Shown: positions 15,604 to 24,026 of the stretch, one piece after another
Layout of the letters: every line of letters begins with the position of its first letter
Position numbering within the stretch: the stretch's first letter is position 1
DNA from: Vitreoscilla massiliensis
GTDB lineage: Bacteria > Pseudomonadota > Gammaproteobacteria > Burkholderiales > Neisseriaceae
Assembly: GCF_001457815.1 (NCBI RefSeq)
Contig: NZ_LN898221.1
Span: forward strand, 124,001-188,000
Length of the DNA: 64,000 nt
Reading direction: 5' to 3'
Program-made: the position numbers and the translations under genes
The notes under the pieces: generated by a model
The model's database searches: none
The model's input: only the letters and a program-made list of their open reading frames with translations
Told to the model about the DNA's origin: nothing

Positions 15604-17457
15604 TTAATGCTTGTCTAGAGTCAAAGGCACGCTCACTTCCAAGCGCGTGCAGCCTGCTTCGGAGTGCAGCGTCAATTGGCCATTTAAACGGCTCACGCGT
15701 GTGCGCATGCTGTTCATGCCTATGCTGATGCCCGATTGTTGGCTGGCAGCAACATCAAAACCAACGCCATCGTCTTCTATCAGCAGGTATAAGCACTGAA
15801 CATCGCAGTAAAAACGCACGTTCACCTGCCGCGCTGCGCTGTGTTTGATGACATTGGTCAGCGCTTCTTCTATGACACGGTACAAAGTCAGGCAATGGGC
15901 CGCTTGCGGCGGTGTGTGCCAAGCCTTTGCCACCTCCCAGCTCACGCTCATGTCCATGCTCTCGCACAATTGCACATAGCGGTGGCGCAGCGGCGCCAAC
16001 CACACCACTGGCGTAGCCGGAATATTGGCCGCTTCCGCCGAGAATTGGTCGATGATTTGGCGCAAATCGCTGCGTAGCAGCTTGAGTATGGACAGGTTTT
16101 TGGCATTATCGACCGGTTCATCCGCTTGTTCCAACACCATAATCGAGCGGATGAGGGCGCCGCCCAAACCATCGTGTAAATCATGGGCGAGGTGGGTGCG
16201 CTCTTGTGTTTGCATTTGTTTCACCGCCGCCGTGTGTTGCTCGGCCAAGCTGGCGGTGAGGTTTAACTCGGTTTCGCGAATTTTATTGCCCAGTTCATGG
16301 TGAAATGCCTCGATGCGCTGCAGGCTTTGGGTCAGCCGCATTGCCAAAATCAGCGCCATAAACACGGTTAACAATAATGAAGTGTAGGCAACCAAATTCG
16401 ATGGCAAGGTGAAGACGCGCAGATAGGCCAGCAAAGACAGCAAACCCAAAGCAATGCACGCCAACATGGTCAGCGCCAACAAACGCGAAGCCAGTTCGCG
16501 GCTGCGCCAACCCCAAACTGTAACCAACACGCTGTTAACACTCAAAATCAACACACAGCCAAAGAAGAAGCAGGCCAAGACAGCGGCCTGTAAATGCGCA
16601 GGTGAGGCCCAAATGCCCAGTAAAGCCAATACGCAGTAGCCACACAAACCCAGTTGCAAACGCGGCGCCTCATGTTGGATAAACCGCCATGTAAAGGTGC
16701 AAAAACACAGCGTGTACAGCACAAACGCCGAGATGTGCACTTGCATAAACACCTTGGCATTGGGAAACGGCGCAGTTTCGGTGGCAAGCAAATTGTACAA
16801 AAACGCCAACCATGCCAGCGATGCCAACACATACCAGCCCAGTGCCGTCTCTTGGCGGCGCAACAGCCAAATGCAGGCGCAAAACAGCCCCAGACTGGCC
16901 GACAAGATCGCGTTAATCAAAAACAAGGTGCGGTGTTGCCATTGTTTGTTTTGCTGTAAAGCGGAGATGGTGTCGACATCGGCAATGCGCAGCGCGCCCA
17001 TACCTGGTGAATTCAAGGCATCGCCGCTGACACGCACATACAGGTGTTGTATGGCTTGGTTTGGTGTGGATGGTGGCAAGGTCAACATGCGCGGGCGGTT
17101 CCAACTGCGCGACAGCGGCTCTTGCAAATGGGCATCGCGCCACAGCAATTGCTGCTCGGCATAAATGGCGCCGGCCATGCTGATGGCGTCGACATACAGC
17201 GCCATACTGATATTGGGAGCAGCACAGGGCGCTTGCCAGCTGATGCGGTACCAGGCCACGCCTGAGTGTTGTGGCCAGCGCTGGCTCCAATTGTCGGGCA
17301 AATTGATGTTTTGCCATTGTGTTACTTCAGTGGGCAGTTCGGCCGCGGACAAGGCCGCCGATACTTGTACGATGTTGGCCTCACAGGTATTGGCCTGTGC
17401 CAACGGCAGCCAGCACAGACAGCATAAGCAAACCCATATCTGCCAACAATACCTCAT
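15604..17457 (-). CDS. NarX-type sensor histidine kinase with 7TM-like sensor
   Basis: A 617-residue membrane kinase. It has a signal peptide (1-22), a periplasmic beta-rich sensor to about 170 that resembles 7TMR-DISM extracellular domains, seven or so membrane helices (about 175-400), and a HisKA_3 dimerisation domain with the phospho-accepting His in HLAHDLHDGLGGAL. The ATPase domain has its N box in EEALTNVIKHSAA and its G box in DDGVGFD. It overlaps the response regulator gene by 4 bases and surely works with it. The signal is unknown. One uptake repeat lies inside the gene at 16583. Confidence 0.88.
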   Translation of the reverse strand: MRYCWQIWVCLCCLCWLPLAQANTCEANIVQVSAALSAAELPTEVTQWQNINLPDNWSQRWPQHSGVAWYRISWQAPCAAPNISMALYVDAISMAGAIYAEQQLLWRDAHLQEPLSRSWNRPRMLTLPPSTPNQAIQHLYVRVSGDALNSPGMGALRIADVDTISALQQNKQWQHRTLFLINAILSASLGLFCACIWLLRRQETALGWYVLASLAWLAFLYNLLATETAPFPNAKVFMQVHISAFVLYTLCFCTFTWRFIQHEAPRLQLGLCGYCVLALLGIWASPAHLQAAVLACFFFGCVLILSVNSVLVTVWGWRSRELASRLLALTMLACIALGLLSLLAYLRVFTLPSNLVAYTSLLLTVFMALILAMRLTQSLQRIEAFHHELGNKIRETELNLTASLAEQHTAAVKQMQTQERTHLAHDLHDGLGGALIRSIMVLEQADEPVDNAKNLSILKLLRSDLRQIIDQFSAEAANIPATPVVWLAPLRHRYVQLCESMDMSVSWEVAKAWHTPPQAAHCLTLYRVIEEALTNVIKHSAARQVNVRFYCDVQCLYLLIEDDGVGFDVAASQQSGISIGMNSMRTRVSRLNGQLTLHSEAGCTRLEVSVPLTLDKH

Positions 17458-18149
17458 AACAAACCCAAATCGCGGGCTTTGTGCACCGCCTTGATGCGGC
17501 TGTTGACCGCCAGCTTGCGGTAGACTTTGCGGATGTGAGTTTCTACGGTAAAACGCGACAAATAGATTTCATCGGCGATTTCTTGGTTGCTCAAACCGGT
17601 AGAAACCAAGTCCAATATCAAGTGTTCGCGCGCGGTCAAGGCCACGGTGTCATCGTCTTCGTTGTCTTCCTCGCGGCTGTGCTCATTGGCATTAGCGACG
17701 TGAGAGTGATGGGTAGCCGCGCTGGGCAATTGTGCCAACACAAAGCGGGCGATGGCTGGATCTATGGGCGAGCCACCACGCATCACGCTGCGCAGCGCCA
17801 CCAACAATTCCAAATCGTCGCGTTCTTTTAACAAATAGCCATTGGCACCGGCCTGTAAGGCTTGCAACACCATATCGGCGCTGCTGAAAGCGGAAATCAC
17901 CATAATCGGGATTTCAGGCCGCGCCTCGCTTAAAGCAGCAACCACGCTCAAGCCGCTGCCGTCAGGCAAACCCAAATCAATCAAAGCCATATTGATGTCG
18001 ACAAAATCAATGTCCGAATGCACTTGGGCGAGAGTGGACGCCAACTTAATCTCCGACGCTTGCAGGCCCAACTCCAATAACAAACGTTTGATTCTCATCT
18101 GCATGAATACATCGTCTTCAAGCAGCAATACCGGTGCAAACTTGTTCAT
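17454..18149 (-). CDS. NarL/LuxR-family response regulator
   Basis: A 231-residue regulator with an N-terminal receiver domain (acidic EDD at 11-13, phospho-accepting Asp 58 in LIDLGLPDGSG, Lys in LLKERDD) and a C-terminal LuxR-type helix-turn-helix (GLSNQEIADEIYLSRFTVET). It is the first gene of a two-gene operon with the histidine kinase. A Ser/Glu/Asp-rich linker joins the domains. The target genes are unknown. Confidence 0.9.
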   Translation of the reverse strand: MNKFAPVLLLEDDVFMQMRIKRLLLELGLQASEIKLASTLAQVHSDIDFVDINMALIDLGLPDGSGLSVVAALSEARPEIPIMVISAFSSADMVLQALQAGANGYLLKERDDLELLVALRSVMRGGSPIDPAIARFVLAQLPSAATHHSHVANANEHSREEDNEDDDTVALTAREHLILDLVSTGLSNQEIADEIYLSRFTVETHIRKVYRKLAVNSRIKAVHKARDLGLL

Positions 18150-18687
18150 TTACTTCCTGTGTGTGGTGTTTTAACTTATTTTAACCGATGTGCAGATTGG
18201 TGTTGCGTCATCCGCATGGGTATTGGCATATTTGTGCAGGTTAGCTTGGCACTTTATGCACAATATAGGTATGAATTTAACATAAATACACATTGCATGT
18301 ATGCATCGAAATGACTGATTTGTAGAGGTTTTACTGCAATGCACTTGGATTTCAGTTTACCTCGAAGCCCATGTATGGCTTGCCAGACCGATGTTTTTTA
18401 ATATTCGCCATATTAGGAAGGCGATAAGATGAGGAATATGCTGATTGGAGCAGACGCAATCACCATAGTATCGATTTCATTGTTTATCGTTATAGGCTTT
18501 GTAATGGCACCAGATTGATTTAGGTGTGGGTAAAGCAATATCAACTGCTCAGTTATTTCAAACGCATGAAAGCTTTTATGGTAAGTATCTATTAGCATGG
18601 CGACTACACAGAAAAAGGTGAAAAATTAAGCCTAATTGCAGGATTTTGGGTATGTGACTGCATTTGTAACAGTATTTGATGTATATA
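18150..18687. other. Intergenic stretch before the dif site
   Basis: About 540 AT-rich bases hold the promoter of the two-component operon. No convincing gene is seen: a possible frame at 18413-18598 has no protein-like character. Confidence 0.5.
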
Positions 18688-18715
18688 ATTTAACATAATA
18701 TATATTATGCGAACT
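18688..18715 (-). other. dif: dif site (XerCD recombination site), left end of prophage 2
   Basis: Read on the minus strand the site has the XerC arm AGTTCGCATAA, central TATATA and XerD arm TTATGTTAAAT. From memory this differs at one central position from the Neisseria dif, and it also fits the proteobacterial consensus closely. Both arms are intact, so this copy should be functional and places the window at the replication terminus. Confidence 0.85.
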
Positions 18716-18738
18716 AATGAGGTTCGTGAAATAATATG

Positions 18739-19068
18739 CTAATCTCCACTAAACCGACGTTTCTTGTAAAACCCAACTGGCACTCGTACATTGTAAGTCT
18801 TAATCACTGACTTAAAATACTCAGTCTTCAAAAACTCTTTTTCATCTTCACGCGCTTTGTAGAACTCACAAGAAACAAATATCTGCACTGGGTCTAGGTC
18901 TAAAGCCTTAGCTATCATCAATTTACGCGCTACCGATAATTTACGCTTCCCAGTTTTAAGCTGTCGAATTTCAGCAGTCGTCGTATTCCAGTGAAACGAT
19001 AATTTTCTGTCTGATGTGATATTCAATTCCTGTTTGTACAGGTTCATCCATTGTTCTTGCGTTTGCAT
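18739..19068 (-). CDS. Phage repressor-like DNA-binding protein
   Basis: A 109-residue protein, divergent from the phage operon and next to the dif site, the typical place of the filamentous phage repressor. The N-terminal half has a helix-turn-helix-like pattern (TAEIRQLKTGKRKLSVARKL, then MIAKALDLDPVQIF), similar to small XRE or DUF3693-type proteins. The ATG at 19068 (MQTQEQW) is preferred over one seven codons upstream. It probably controls the 19090-19211 divergent promoter region. Prophage 1 has no counterpart. Confidence 0.65.
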   Translation of the reverse strand: MQTQEQWMNLYKQELNITSDRKLSFHWNTTTAEIRQLKTGKRKLSVARKLMIAKALDLDPVQIFVSCEFYKAREDEKEFLKTEYFKSVIKTYNVRVPVGFYKKRRFSGD

Positions 19069-19089
19069 GTCATCCCCAATTATTAGCAT

Positions 19090-19211
19090 TAACTGCTTAT
19101 TGTCACAGCATTTTTGGCACTGTCAAGCCTGTATTTTTACAGAACTTATAAATATTATTTGCACAAGTTCACATTGTACTCTGTAAACGTCTAGCGAAAG
19201 GACGCCAAGCC
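19090..19211. promoter_or_regulatory. Divergent control region of prophage 2
   Basis: The gap between the repressor-like gene and the first rightward phage gene must hold both promoters and any operator. An AAAGGA ribosome site is at 19196-19201. No clear palindromic operator was found. Confidence 0.5.
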
Positions 19212-19403
19212 ATGCACAAGCCACTTCCTGCTCATGACAAGCACACTGCTTACATCGAAATATCGAAATCGGGTTTTAAGTTCATTTGCGTCTTAGTAGC
19301 TGAAAAACGCACGCCAGTACGCATGTTCACCAGCTTGGTTAAATGCAAGCAATTCGCTGCTGACAATGGTTTGGATTTTCAACTGGTGGGAGCTTTGGCA
19401 TGA
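19212..19403 (+). CDS. Conserved first gene of the phage operon
   Basis: A 63-residue protein starting MHKPLPAHDKHTAYIEISK, homologous to the 65-residue first gene of prophage 1 (shared PLP, TAY, KRTPVR or KRSPVR). It begins the rightward operon and overlaps the next gene by 4 bases. The function is unknown. Confidence 0.7.
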   Translation: MHKPLPAHDKHTAYIEISKSGFKFICVLVAEKRTPVRMFTSLVKCKQFAADNGLDFQLVGALA

Positions 19404-19588
19404 AACAGCGTGAATTTCCTTGTATCACTCTTTGCTCAGTACAAGATTCTTATTTTTTATTCTTCCATCGTGAATTTGGTTTTTTCTTTGAAATTGAAGA
19501 ATCTACAGATTACAAGCAAATCGCTCTTCGTGGCCTTCAATGTTCGCATGCTATTAGAGTGCCTTTTTACAATGAGGTGAAATCATGA
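19400..19588 (+). CDS. Small phage protein, 62 residues
   Basis: It starts MKQREFPCITLCSVQDSYF and is rich in Phe and Tyr (FLFFHREFGFFFEIEE). Its start overlaps the stop of the preceding gene, and the next small gene overlaps its own stop. The tight overlaps support it being real. No family recognised. Confidence 0.6.
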   Translation: MKQREFPCITLCSVQDSYFLFFHREFGFFFEIEESTDYKQIALRGLQCSHAIRVPFYNEVKS

Positions 19589-19701
19589 TTCGTTACACAG
19601 TTTATTGCTTCTTGTGGTGGGTAAATTTTATAGCCTGTGTTTTCAATAGCATCTTCACTTTTGTAACAGATAAATTTACAAAAAATGAGGTGAAATTATG
19701 A
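19585..19701 (+). CDS. 38-residue phage membrane peptide
   Basis: It starts MIRYTVYCFLWWVNFIACVF, one aromatic-rich membrane segment. Its ATG overlaps the upstream stop and its TGA overlaps the ATG of the Rep gene. A GAGGTG ribosome site precedes both starts in nearly the same sequence context (AATGAGGTGAAAT), suggesting a local duplication. The function is unknown. Confidence 0.55.
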   Translation: MIRYTVYCFLWWVNFIACVFNSIFTFVTDKFTKNEVKL

Positions 19702-21173
19702 TTCTTTCTCCAAAACAGCTTTACATGCTTGACCCCAAAGCACGCAAATCTAAACCACTAAATACAGACAAAAAAGCCCCTGTGCTGGAGTTCGTCGACC
19801 CATTAAACCAATCGGATAAATTTGCCGCGTTCGGCGGTATAGGTCGCGCAAGCGACCAGAGCGCCGTCGCTGCGGGCGATAGCCCCCCGTTATGTAACAC
19901 GGGGGGAACATCAGAAGCTGTTTTTTATGCCATTGGTTTGCAAAACCACGGCGAAAAACAAAAGCAAAAACTCTTTAAACGCGGCTTGGATGGCATCGCC
20001 TTTATAGACACCCTCACCTTTACCCTGTCTGAGGACGTTTTTATCCCCGATACCGAAATGCCCGAACCCGAAGTGATTGCCAACAACATCAGCGCATTTT
20101 TATACAGCATCTTCGGTTTCGGTTTGGTCGCCAAGTGCAACGGCTTGCACGGCTATCAAATCAGTTTCTTGATGGGTCAAGCCAACGCCGAATATGGCCG
20201 TGCCGCCTTTTGGGGCAACAAAAACACGGTTTACATCAACCTTACTGGCTTGGGGCTAACAATGGCTGCAGATGGTTGGGAAGAACGCCTGTATGATTTT
20301 TTTCAGACCCATGCCCCTGAAGCCAAGATTACCCGCATTGACCTGTCTCACGACTTCTTAAATGGTGAGTACAGCATCGACCAGTGTTTTCAAGACTGGA
20401 AAGACGGCAAATTCAAAAACATTAAATCAGCCCGAAACCCAGTGGCCGAACAGTTCGGCACCGATTGGCTTAACGACACCAAAACAGGTCGCACCCTGTA
20501 CATCGGTTCTGCGAAGTCCGACAAGCGTTTGATGGCATACGAAAAAGGCAAACAACTCGGCGACCCCAATAGCCCTTGGGTACGTCTTGAACTGCGCATG
20601 CGCAACCACAAGCTCACCTTACCGCATGAAATGCTTATAAACCCTAGCCCGTTCTTTGTCGGTGCTTACGATGCCATAAACGACATTTTCAGCAATTACA
20701 ACTTGAAAACCGACAAACCAGCGGTCAAGCAAAAAAAAAAGGATTTGGGCATTTTGCATGTAACCAAGTACGCCAAGATGCAAGTTTCCCCTGCTCTGAA
20801 GCTGCTTACTGAAGAACTCGGACTGACCAAAGAACAAGCCTTTGACAGCCTGTTCAATGATAAATGCAAGATGCCCAAACGCTTGCTTAAAGATGGTTTA
20901 ACAGACAGCACTGAAATGACGTATTTCCATGAATTTGGCCGTTTACCGCAGTCGATTGAGGACATGACCCGAATTTACAAAATTGATTTAGTACGCAGCA
21001 ACGACAAACCGTATTGGATGACAGACGAAGAATACCAACGCTTACACCCTGAAAACATACTGACCGTACAAGACACACACGACACTTACTTTGACTTTAC
21101 AAAACCACTTTCTAATCCGATTGGAGCTAAAAATGTTAATTCTGCAATGCACTTTACTCAACATCATCGATAA
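19698..21173 (+). CDS. Rep_trans-type phage replication initiator
   Basis: A 491-residue initiator of the Rep_trans family (the pT181 RepC relatives), also found in Neisseria Nf/MDA-type filamentous phages. Conserved parts include GIAFIDTLTFTLSED, the strand HGYQISFLMG, ITRIDLSHDFLNGEYS with the metal-binding Asp residues, and GRTLYIGSAKSDKRLMAYEKG with the candidate nucleophile Tyr, followed by WVRLELRMRN. Residues of about 45-75 form a low-complexity insert encoded by GC-rich DNA with a perfect hairpin. It would nick the origin and start rolling-circle replication. It is unrelated to the HUH Rep of prophage 1. Confidence 0.85.
   Translation: MILSPKQLYMLDPKARKSKPLNTDKKAPVLEFVDPLNQSDKFAAFGGIGRASDQSAVAAGDSPPLCNTGGTSEAVFYAIGLQNHGEKQKQKLFKRGLDGIAFIDTLTFTLSEDVFIPDTEMPEPEVIANNISAFLYSIFGFGLVAKCNGLHGYQISFLMGQANAEYGRAAFWGNKNTVYINLTGLGLTMAADGWEERLYDFFQTHAPEAKITRIDLSHDFLNGEYSIDQCFQDWKDGKFKNIKSARNPVAEQFGTDWLNDTKTGRTLYIGSAKSDKRLMAYEKGKQLGDPNSPWVRLELRMRNHKLTLPHEMLINPSPFFVGAYDAINDIFSNYNLKTDKPAVKQKKKDLGILHVTKYAKMQVSPALKLLTEELGLTKEQAFDSLFNDKCKMPKRLLKDGLTDSTEMTYFHEFGRLPQSIEDMTRIYKIDLVRSNDKPYWMTDEEYQRLHPENILTVQDTHDTYFDFTKPLSNPIGAKNVNSAMHFTQHHR
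19883..19906. repeat. Hairpin inside the rep gene, candidate nicking origin
   Basis: CCCCCCGT and ACGGGGGG form a perfect 8-bp stem with an 8-base loop (TATGTAAC). In pT181-type plasmids the double-strand origin is a hairpin inside the 5' part of the rep gene. The same placement here makes this a candidate origin. The flanking 19841-19905 segment is far richer in GC than the phage around it. Confidence 0.5.
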
Positions 21174-21423
21174 ACCTGAAACCGTCAACCGTCAAACAGG
21201 CGAAGTCATTCCAGCTAAAAAAGTGTTACAGGTTCAAGACCAAACACGCCAAAAAGACGGCCAAATCAAGTTCATGCAACACGATTTGTCGTTCACAGGC
21301 AATGCCGACATTTTTAAGGGCTTGGTAGGCAAAGAAGTTCATATCAATGTTTCTGCATACTCAAAAGACCAGTTTAACGTTGGTTACACCATGCTAGGTC
21401 TACACGGTAAACAAACAGATTAA
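21133..21423 (+). CDS. Probable ssDNA-binding protein (gene V-like)
   Basis: A 96-residue protein starting MLILQCTLLNIIDKPETVN, beta-rich, between Rep and the acidic protein. Size and slot match gene V-type proteins that coat phage single strands. The ATG at 21133 overlaps the 3' end of the rep gene by about 40 bases; a longer form would overlap more. No clear homology to the prophage 1 protein in the same slot. Confidence 0.62.
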   Translation: MLILQCTLLNIIDKPETVNRQTGEVIPAKKVLQVQDQTRQKDGQIKFMQHDLSFTGNADIFKGLVGKEVHINVSAYSKDQFNVGYTMLGLHGKQTD

Positions 21424-21429
21424 GCCATT

Positions 21430-21518
21430 TGGGGGCGTGGCTTTGGCACTTTCGCAGCCCCCACAAACCAAGCTTTAAAACTTGGGGCGGTTTTAAACCT
21501 TGCCGAATCTGCCCCAAG
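21430..21518. repeat. Two GC-rich hairpins between phage genes
   Basis: TGGGGGC (21430-21436) pairs with GCCCCCA (21457-21463), and CTTGGGGC (21481-21488) pairs with GCCCCAAG (21511-21518). They fill the 109-base gap between the replication and structural parts of prophage 2. They may attenuate transcription or have a role in replication or packaging. Confidence 0.6.
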
Positions 21519-21532
21519 TATTGAGGTTTGCT

Positions 21533-21835
21533 ATGTCAGATTATTGGGATATTGATGATTCAACAGGTGAAATTGACATTGATGGCAATGTTTATCGCAA
21601 TGAATCGTTCAGAGAAACACAAGACGGTGAAATTGAAGAGTTAACAGACAAAGGCTGGGAATACTCAGCCATGAATGACTTTGCTCTTGAATTTGAACAT
21701 GATGAGGATGGAAATATTGTGGGTTCTCATCAGGTTGATGCTGATGGTAATGAGCTTGAAAGCTTTGATTTGAATTTTGGTGATGAAGAAAGTTTTGATT
21801 TGGATTTTGGTGATGAAGGGGATTTGAATTGGTAG
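21533..21835 (+). CDS. Small acidic phage protein
   Basis: A 100-residue, very acidic protein starting MSDYWDIDDSTGEIDIDGN, homologous over its first half to the prophage 1 acidic protein. The C-terminal half has short imperfect repeats (SFDLNFGDEE, SFDLDFGDEG). The ATG at 21533 is supported by the GAGG site and by the match to prophage 1. The function is unknown; its charge pattern is striking. Confidence 0.72.
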   Translation: MSDYWDIDDSTGEIDIDGNVYRNESFRETQDGEIEELTDKGWEYSAMNDFALEFEHDEDGNIVGSHQVDADGNELESFDLNFGDEESFDLDFGDEGDLNW

Positions 21836-21887
21836 TTTTACGGGAAGCAAACACCCTATTTTGTTTGCAAATTTTGGAGAACGTCTT

Positions 21888-22118
21888 ATGAAAAACGTAA
21901 CTAAAAAAGCTGGCATCTCAACTGCCGTTGCAACTGCTTTGACTGTTTCTGCGCCTGCTGCTATGGCTGCTGATGCTTTTACTTTGGATACCACTGCTGT
22001 TGTAGCCGCTGCTGCTGTTATTTTGGGTGCTGTTGGTGTGATTGGTTCTGCTTTTATGATGATTCCTGCAGCTATCAAAGGCTGGGGTGTTGTTAAAGCA
22101 ATCATCTTCCGCAGTTAA
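21888..22118 (+). CDS. Major coat protein (pVIII-like)
   Basis: A 76-residue precursor with a signal peptide (MKNVTKKAGISTAVATALTV, cleavage after AMA), then a short segment with two Asp residues (ADAFTLDTT), a long hydrophobic helix (about 40-62) and a basic end (KGWGVVKAIIFRS). The layout is that of filamentous phage major coat proteins. The start is set by GGAGA at 21876-21880. The sequence is diverged from the prophage 1 coat protein although the slot is the same. Confidence 0.82.
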   Translation: MKNVTKKAGISTAVATALTVSAPAAMAADAFTLDTTAVVAAAAVILGAVGVIGSAFMMIPAAIKGWGVVKAIIFRS

Positions 22119-22126
22119 GGTGTGAT

Positions 22127-22399
22127 ATGGGCTACTTTGTTGATGGTGTGTGTGTATCTACCAAGGAGCAGGCAGAAGCCATGCTGTATAGCAAGGTAGC
22201 CCCTGTAATCACAGAAAACGGCGTTAAGCAGTTGGACTATATAAACGGGCAGTATGTTTTTGAAAGCCAAGTCTTAACGTCTGTTTTTCCTGAATGTTCA
22301 CAGGCTGCAAACTTCATACAAGGTGCACAATTCGGCCTGTATATCGGTTTGTTCTTTGCAGCAGCTTACGGTTTTATTGCAATGAAAAGGGCCATGTGA
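22127..22399 (+). CDS. Small phage membrane protein
   Basis: A 90-residue protein, counterpart of the 91-residue protein in prophage 1: shared MGY start, SKVAPVI and FPECS motifs, and a C-terminal membrane helix with a basic tail. Its stop overlaps the start of the next small gene (ATGA). Probably a minor structural or assembly protein. Confidence 0.72.
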   Translation: MGYFVDGVCVSTKEQAEAMLYSKVAPVITENGVKQLDYINGQYVFESQVLTSVFPECSQAANFIQGAQFGLYIGLFFAAAYGFIAMKRAM

Positions 22400-22479
22400 T
22401 GACTTTCCAAGACCCTTATTTCCTAGCTGGTTTTATATCTGTCCTTGGCTTCGCTTGGATATTTTTCTCAAGGCTCTGA
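22399..22479 (+). CDS. 26-residue membrane peptide (pVII/pIX-like)
   Basis: It starts MTFQDPYFLAGFISVLGFAW and is a single membrane helix ending in SRL. Both ends overlap neighbouring genes by the ATGA pattern, so it is almost certainly translated. Size, slot and hydrophobicity fit the tip proteins pVII/pIX of filamentous phages. Confidence 0.65.
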   Translation: MTFQDPYFLAGFISVLGFAWIFFSRL

Positions 22480-24026
22480 TGATGAAATATTTGATAAGCA
22501 TTCTTCTACTGTTTATTTCTTTTCAAGCAAATGCTGTCAATTACCTCGGCTTTGGCGGCGGCAATTATGTGTATGCTGAACAAGGTAATCTGTATTTCAA
22601 CATTGACGAGTATGCATTTGATAACAGGGCTTGGACATATGATGGTCAAAAGTTCACAAGTCAAATTAGTATCAAAATGGATTTAAAAACAAAGTACACG
22701 TCAGATTGGTATGAACAAGTATTAGTAAACAAAAAATCAGATGGTTTTATGTATGCAAATTATATTAAGCATCCATTTCATTATCAAAATCGTGGTGACT
22801 ATCAAAAAGTTTTTTGGCAAAGATATGCGGCTGCGGCAGTTGGTGGGCAAATCGTAAGAACTGCATCATTTGGAGCTTTTAAAGGATTTATAAAAAATAA
22901 CTTTCCAAAATTTGCTGCTACTGTAATCGGTAGTTATTTTATTTCTCTTGGAGTTGCTGATAGTGTTAATTGTGAATCAGGTGATTGTAAGCAAACAGTT
23001 GAATATATGTATGTTTCAAAAGTAGTCAATCCCTCAACACAGCAAGTAGTGACAACTAATACGATTTACGCCACTCGTGATGAATATGTCAGTCACGAAA
23101 AACTCATTGCTGTTGTTCAGTCTAAATTAAAACCTGTTAACTCTAATGGTTCAACGCTTGAATATTGTAATGTTAATGTCAATGTGAATTGTTATTACAA
23201 ACGTCCTTCACCTCAGACCGGCTATGACGGTTATGCGTTTTCATGGTCTACTTTACCTTCAAAATTAACTGAAGAAAGACTGGTTCAAGATAGGGACTTG
23301 CTTAAATACTTTGATGAAGTCTGTGCAAAATTTCCAAGCGAATGCATTAACGAACCTAGTGATGGTAAAAAAATTAACGATGTTCAATTGACTGCAGGCA
23401 GTATTAGCGGTGGGGTTAGTGTTACCGGTCCACCTTACACAAATCCTATAACTGGTAAAGCAGAGCAAGATCAAGTGGTTATAGGTGGCACAAATTCTGG
23501 TATTGGTGTGCCATCTTCAACAAATAATTCTTGGTTCGACAAGGCTACTTTAGGTCAAAGTGCAATTTCAAATACTGTTACGGTTACAACTACGGCACGT
23601 CCTGATTTGACTAATACTGGTGAGGCTGAGGTCGCTAAACCTAATGAGCAAACGGGTACTAAACCACAAGTTGTTGTACCTCCTATTACAGTTCCTGAAT
23701 TCAAGGATTTAAATGACATGATTGACTTCTGTAAAGCCAATCCAAACGCACTATCTTGTGTAGAAGTTGAACAAGTAGATGAATCTAAAATTGAAATTCC
23801 ACAAGTTACAGAAAACCTTAATTTACAAGTCAAAAATTACATAACAAGTTCTTCAGGTGCTTGCCCTCAAGGCTCGACTTTCAGCGTTTCCATGTTTGGT
23901 GTAACTCAAACAGCAGAATTTAGTTTTACTCCTGCTTGCCAGTTTGCCAATTATCTAAAATATGCCGTTTGGGCTGCTGCTTGGCTTCTTGCTGCTCAGA
24001 TTGTAATGGGGAGAAACCAATCATGA
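22479..24026 (+). CDS. TspB-like adsorption (minor coat pIII-type) protein
   Basis: A 515-residue protein with a signal peptide (about 1-19, ending ANA), the segment VNYLGFGGGNYVYAEQGNLY shared with prophage 1, a nearly identical central region (IYATRDEYVSHEKLIAVVQS), a Thr/Pro-rich linker and a C-terminal membrane segment (YLKYAVWAAAWLLAAQIVM). The ATG at 22479 overlaps the stop of the 26-residue gene and fits the signal peptide better than an earlier in-frame ATG at 22455. It probably binds the host pilus or receptor and ends assembly. Confidence 0.84.
   Translation: MMKYLISILLLFISFQANAVNYLGFGGGNYVYAEQGNLYFNIDEYAFDNRAWTYDGQKFTSQISIKMDLKTKYTSDWYEQVLVNKKSDGFMYANYIKHPFHYQNRGDYQKVFWQRYAAAAVGGQIVRTASFGAFKGFIKNNFPKFAATVIGSYFISLGVADSVNCESGDCKQTVEYMYVSKVVNPSTQQVVTTNTIYATRDEYVSHEKLIAVVQSKLKPVNSNGSTLEYCNVNVNVNCYYKRPSPQTGYDGYAFSWSTLPSKLTEERLVQDRDLLKYFDEVCAKFPSECINEPSDGKKINDVQLTAGSISGGVSVTGPPYTNPITGKAEQDQVVIGGTNSGIGVPSSTNNSWFDKATLGQSAISNTVTVTTTARPDLTNTGEAEVAKPNEQTGTKPQVVVPPITVPEFKDLNDMIDFCKANPNALSCVEVEQVDESKIEIPQVTENLNLQVKNYITSSSGACPQGSTFSVSMFGVTQTAEFSFTPACQFANYLKYAVWAAAWLLAAQIVMGRNQS

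Noticed and set aside
18413..18598. 61-codon frame upstream of the dif site
   Set aside because: No ribosome site or family; base composition of a promoter region.
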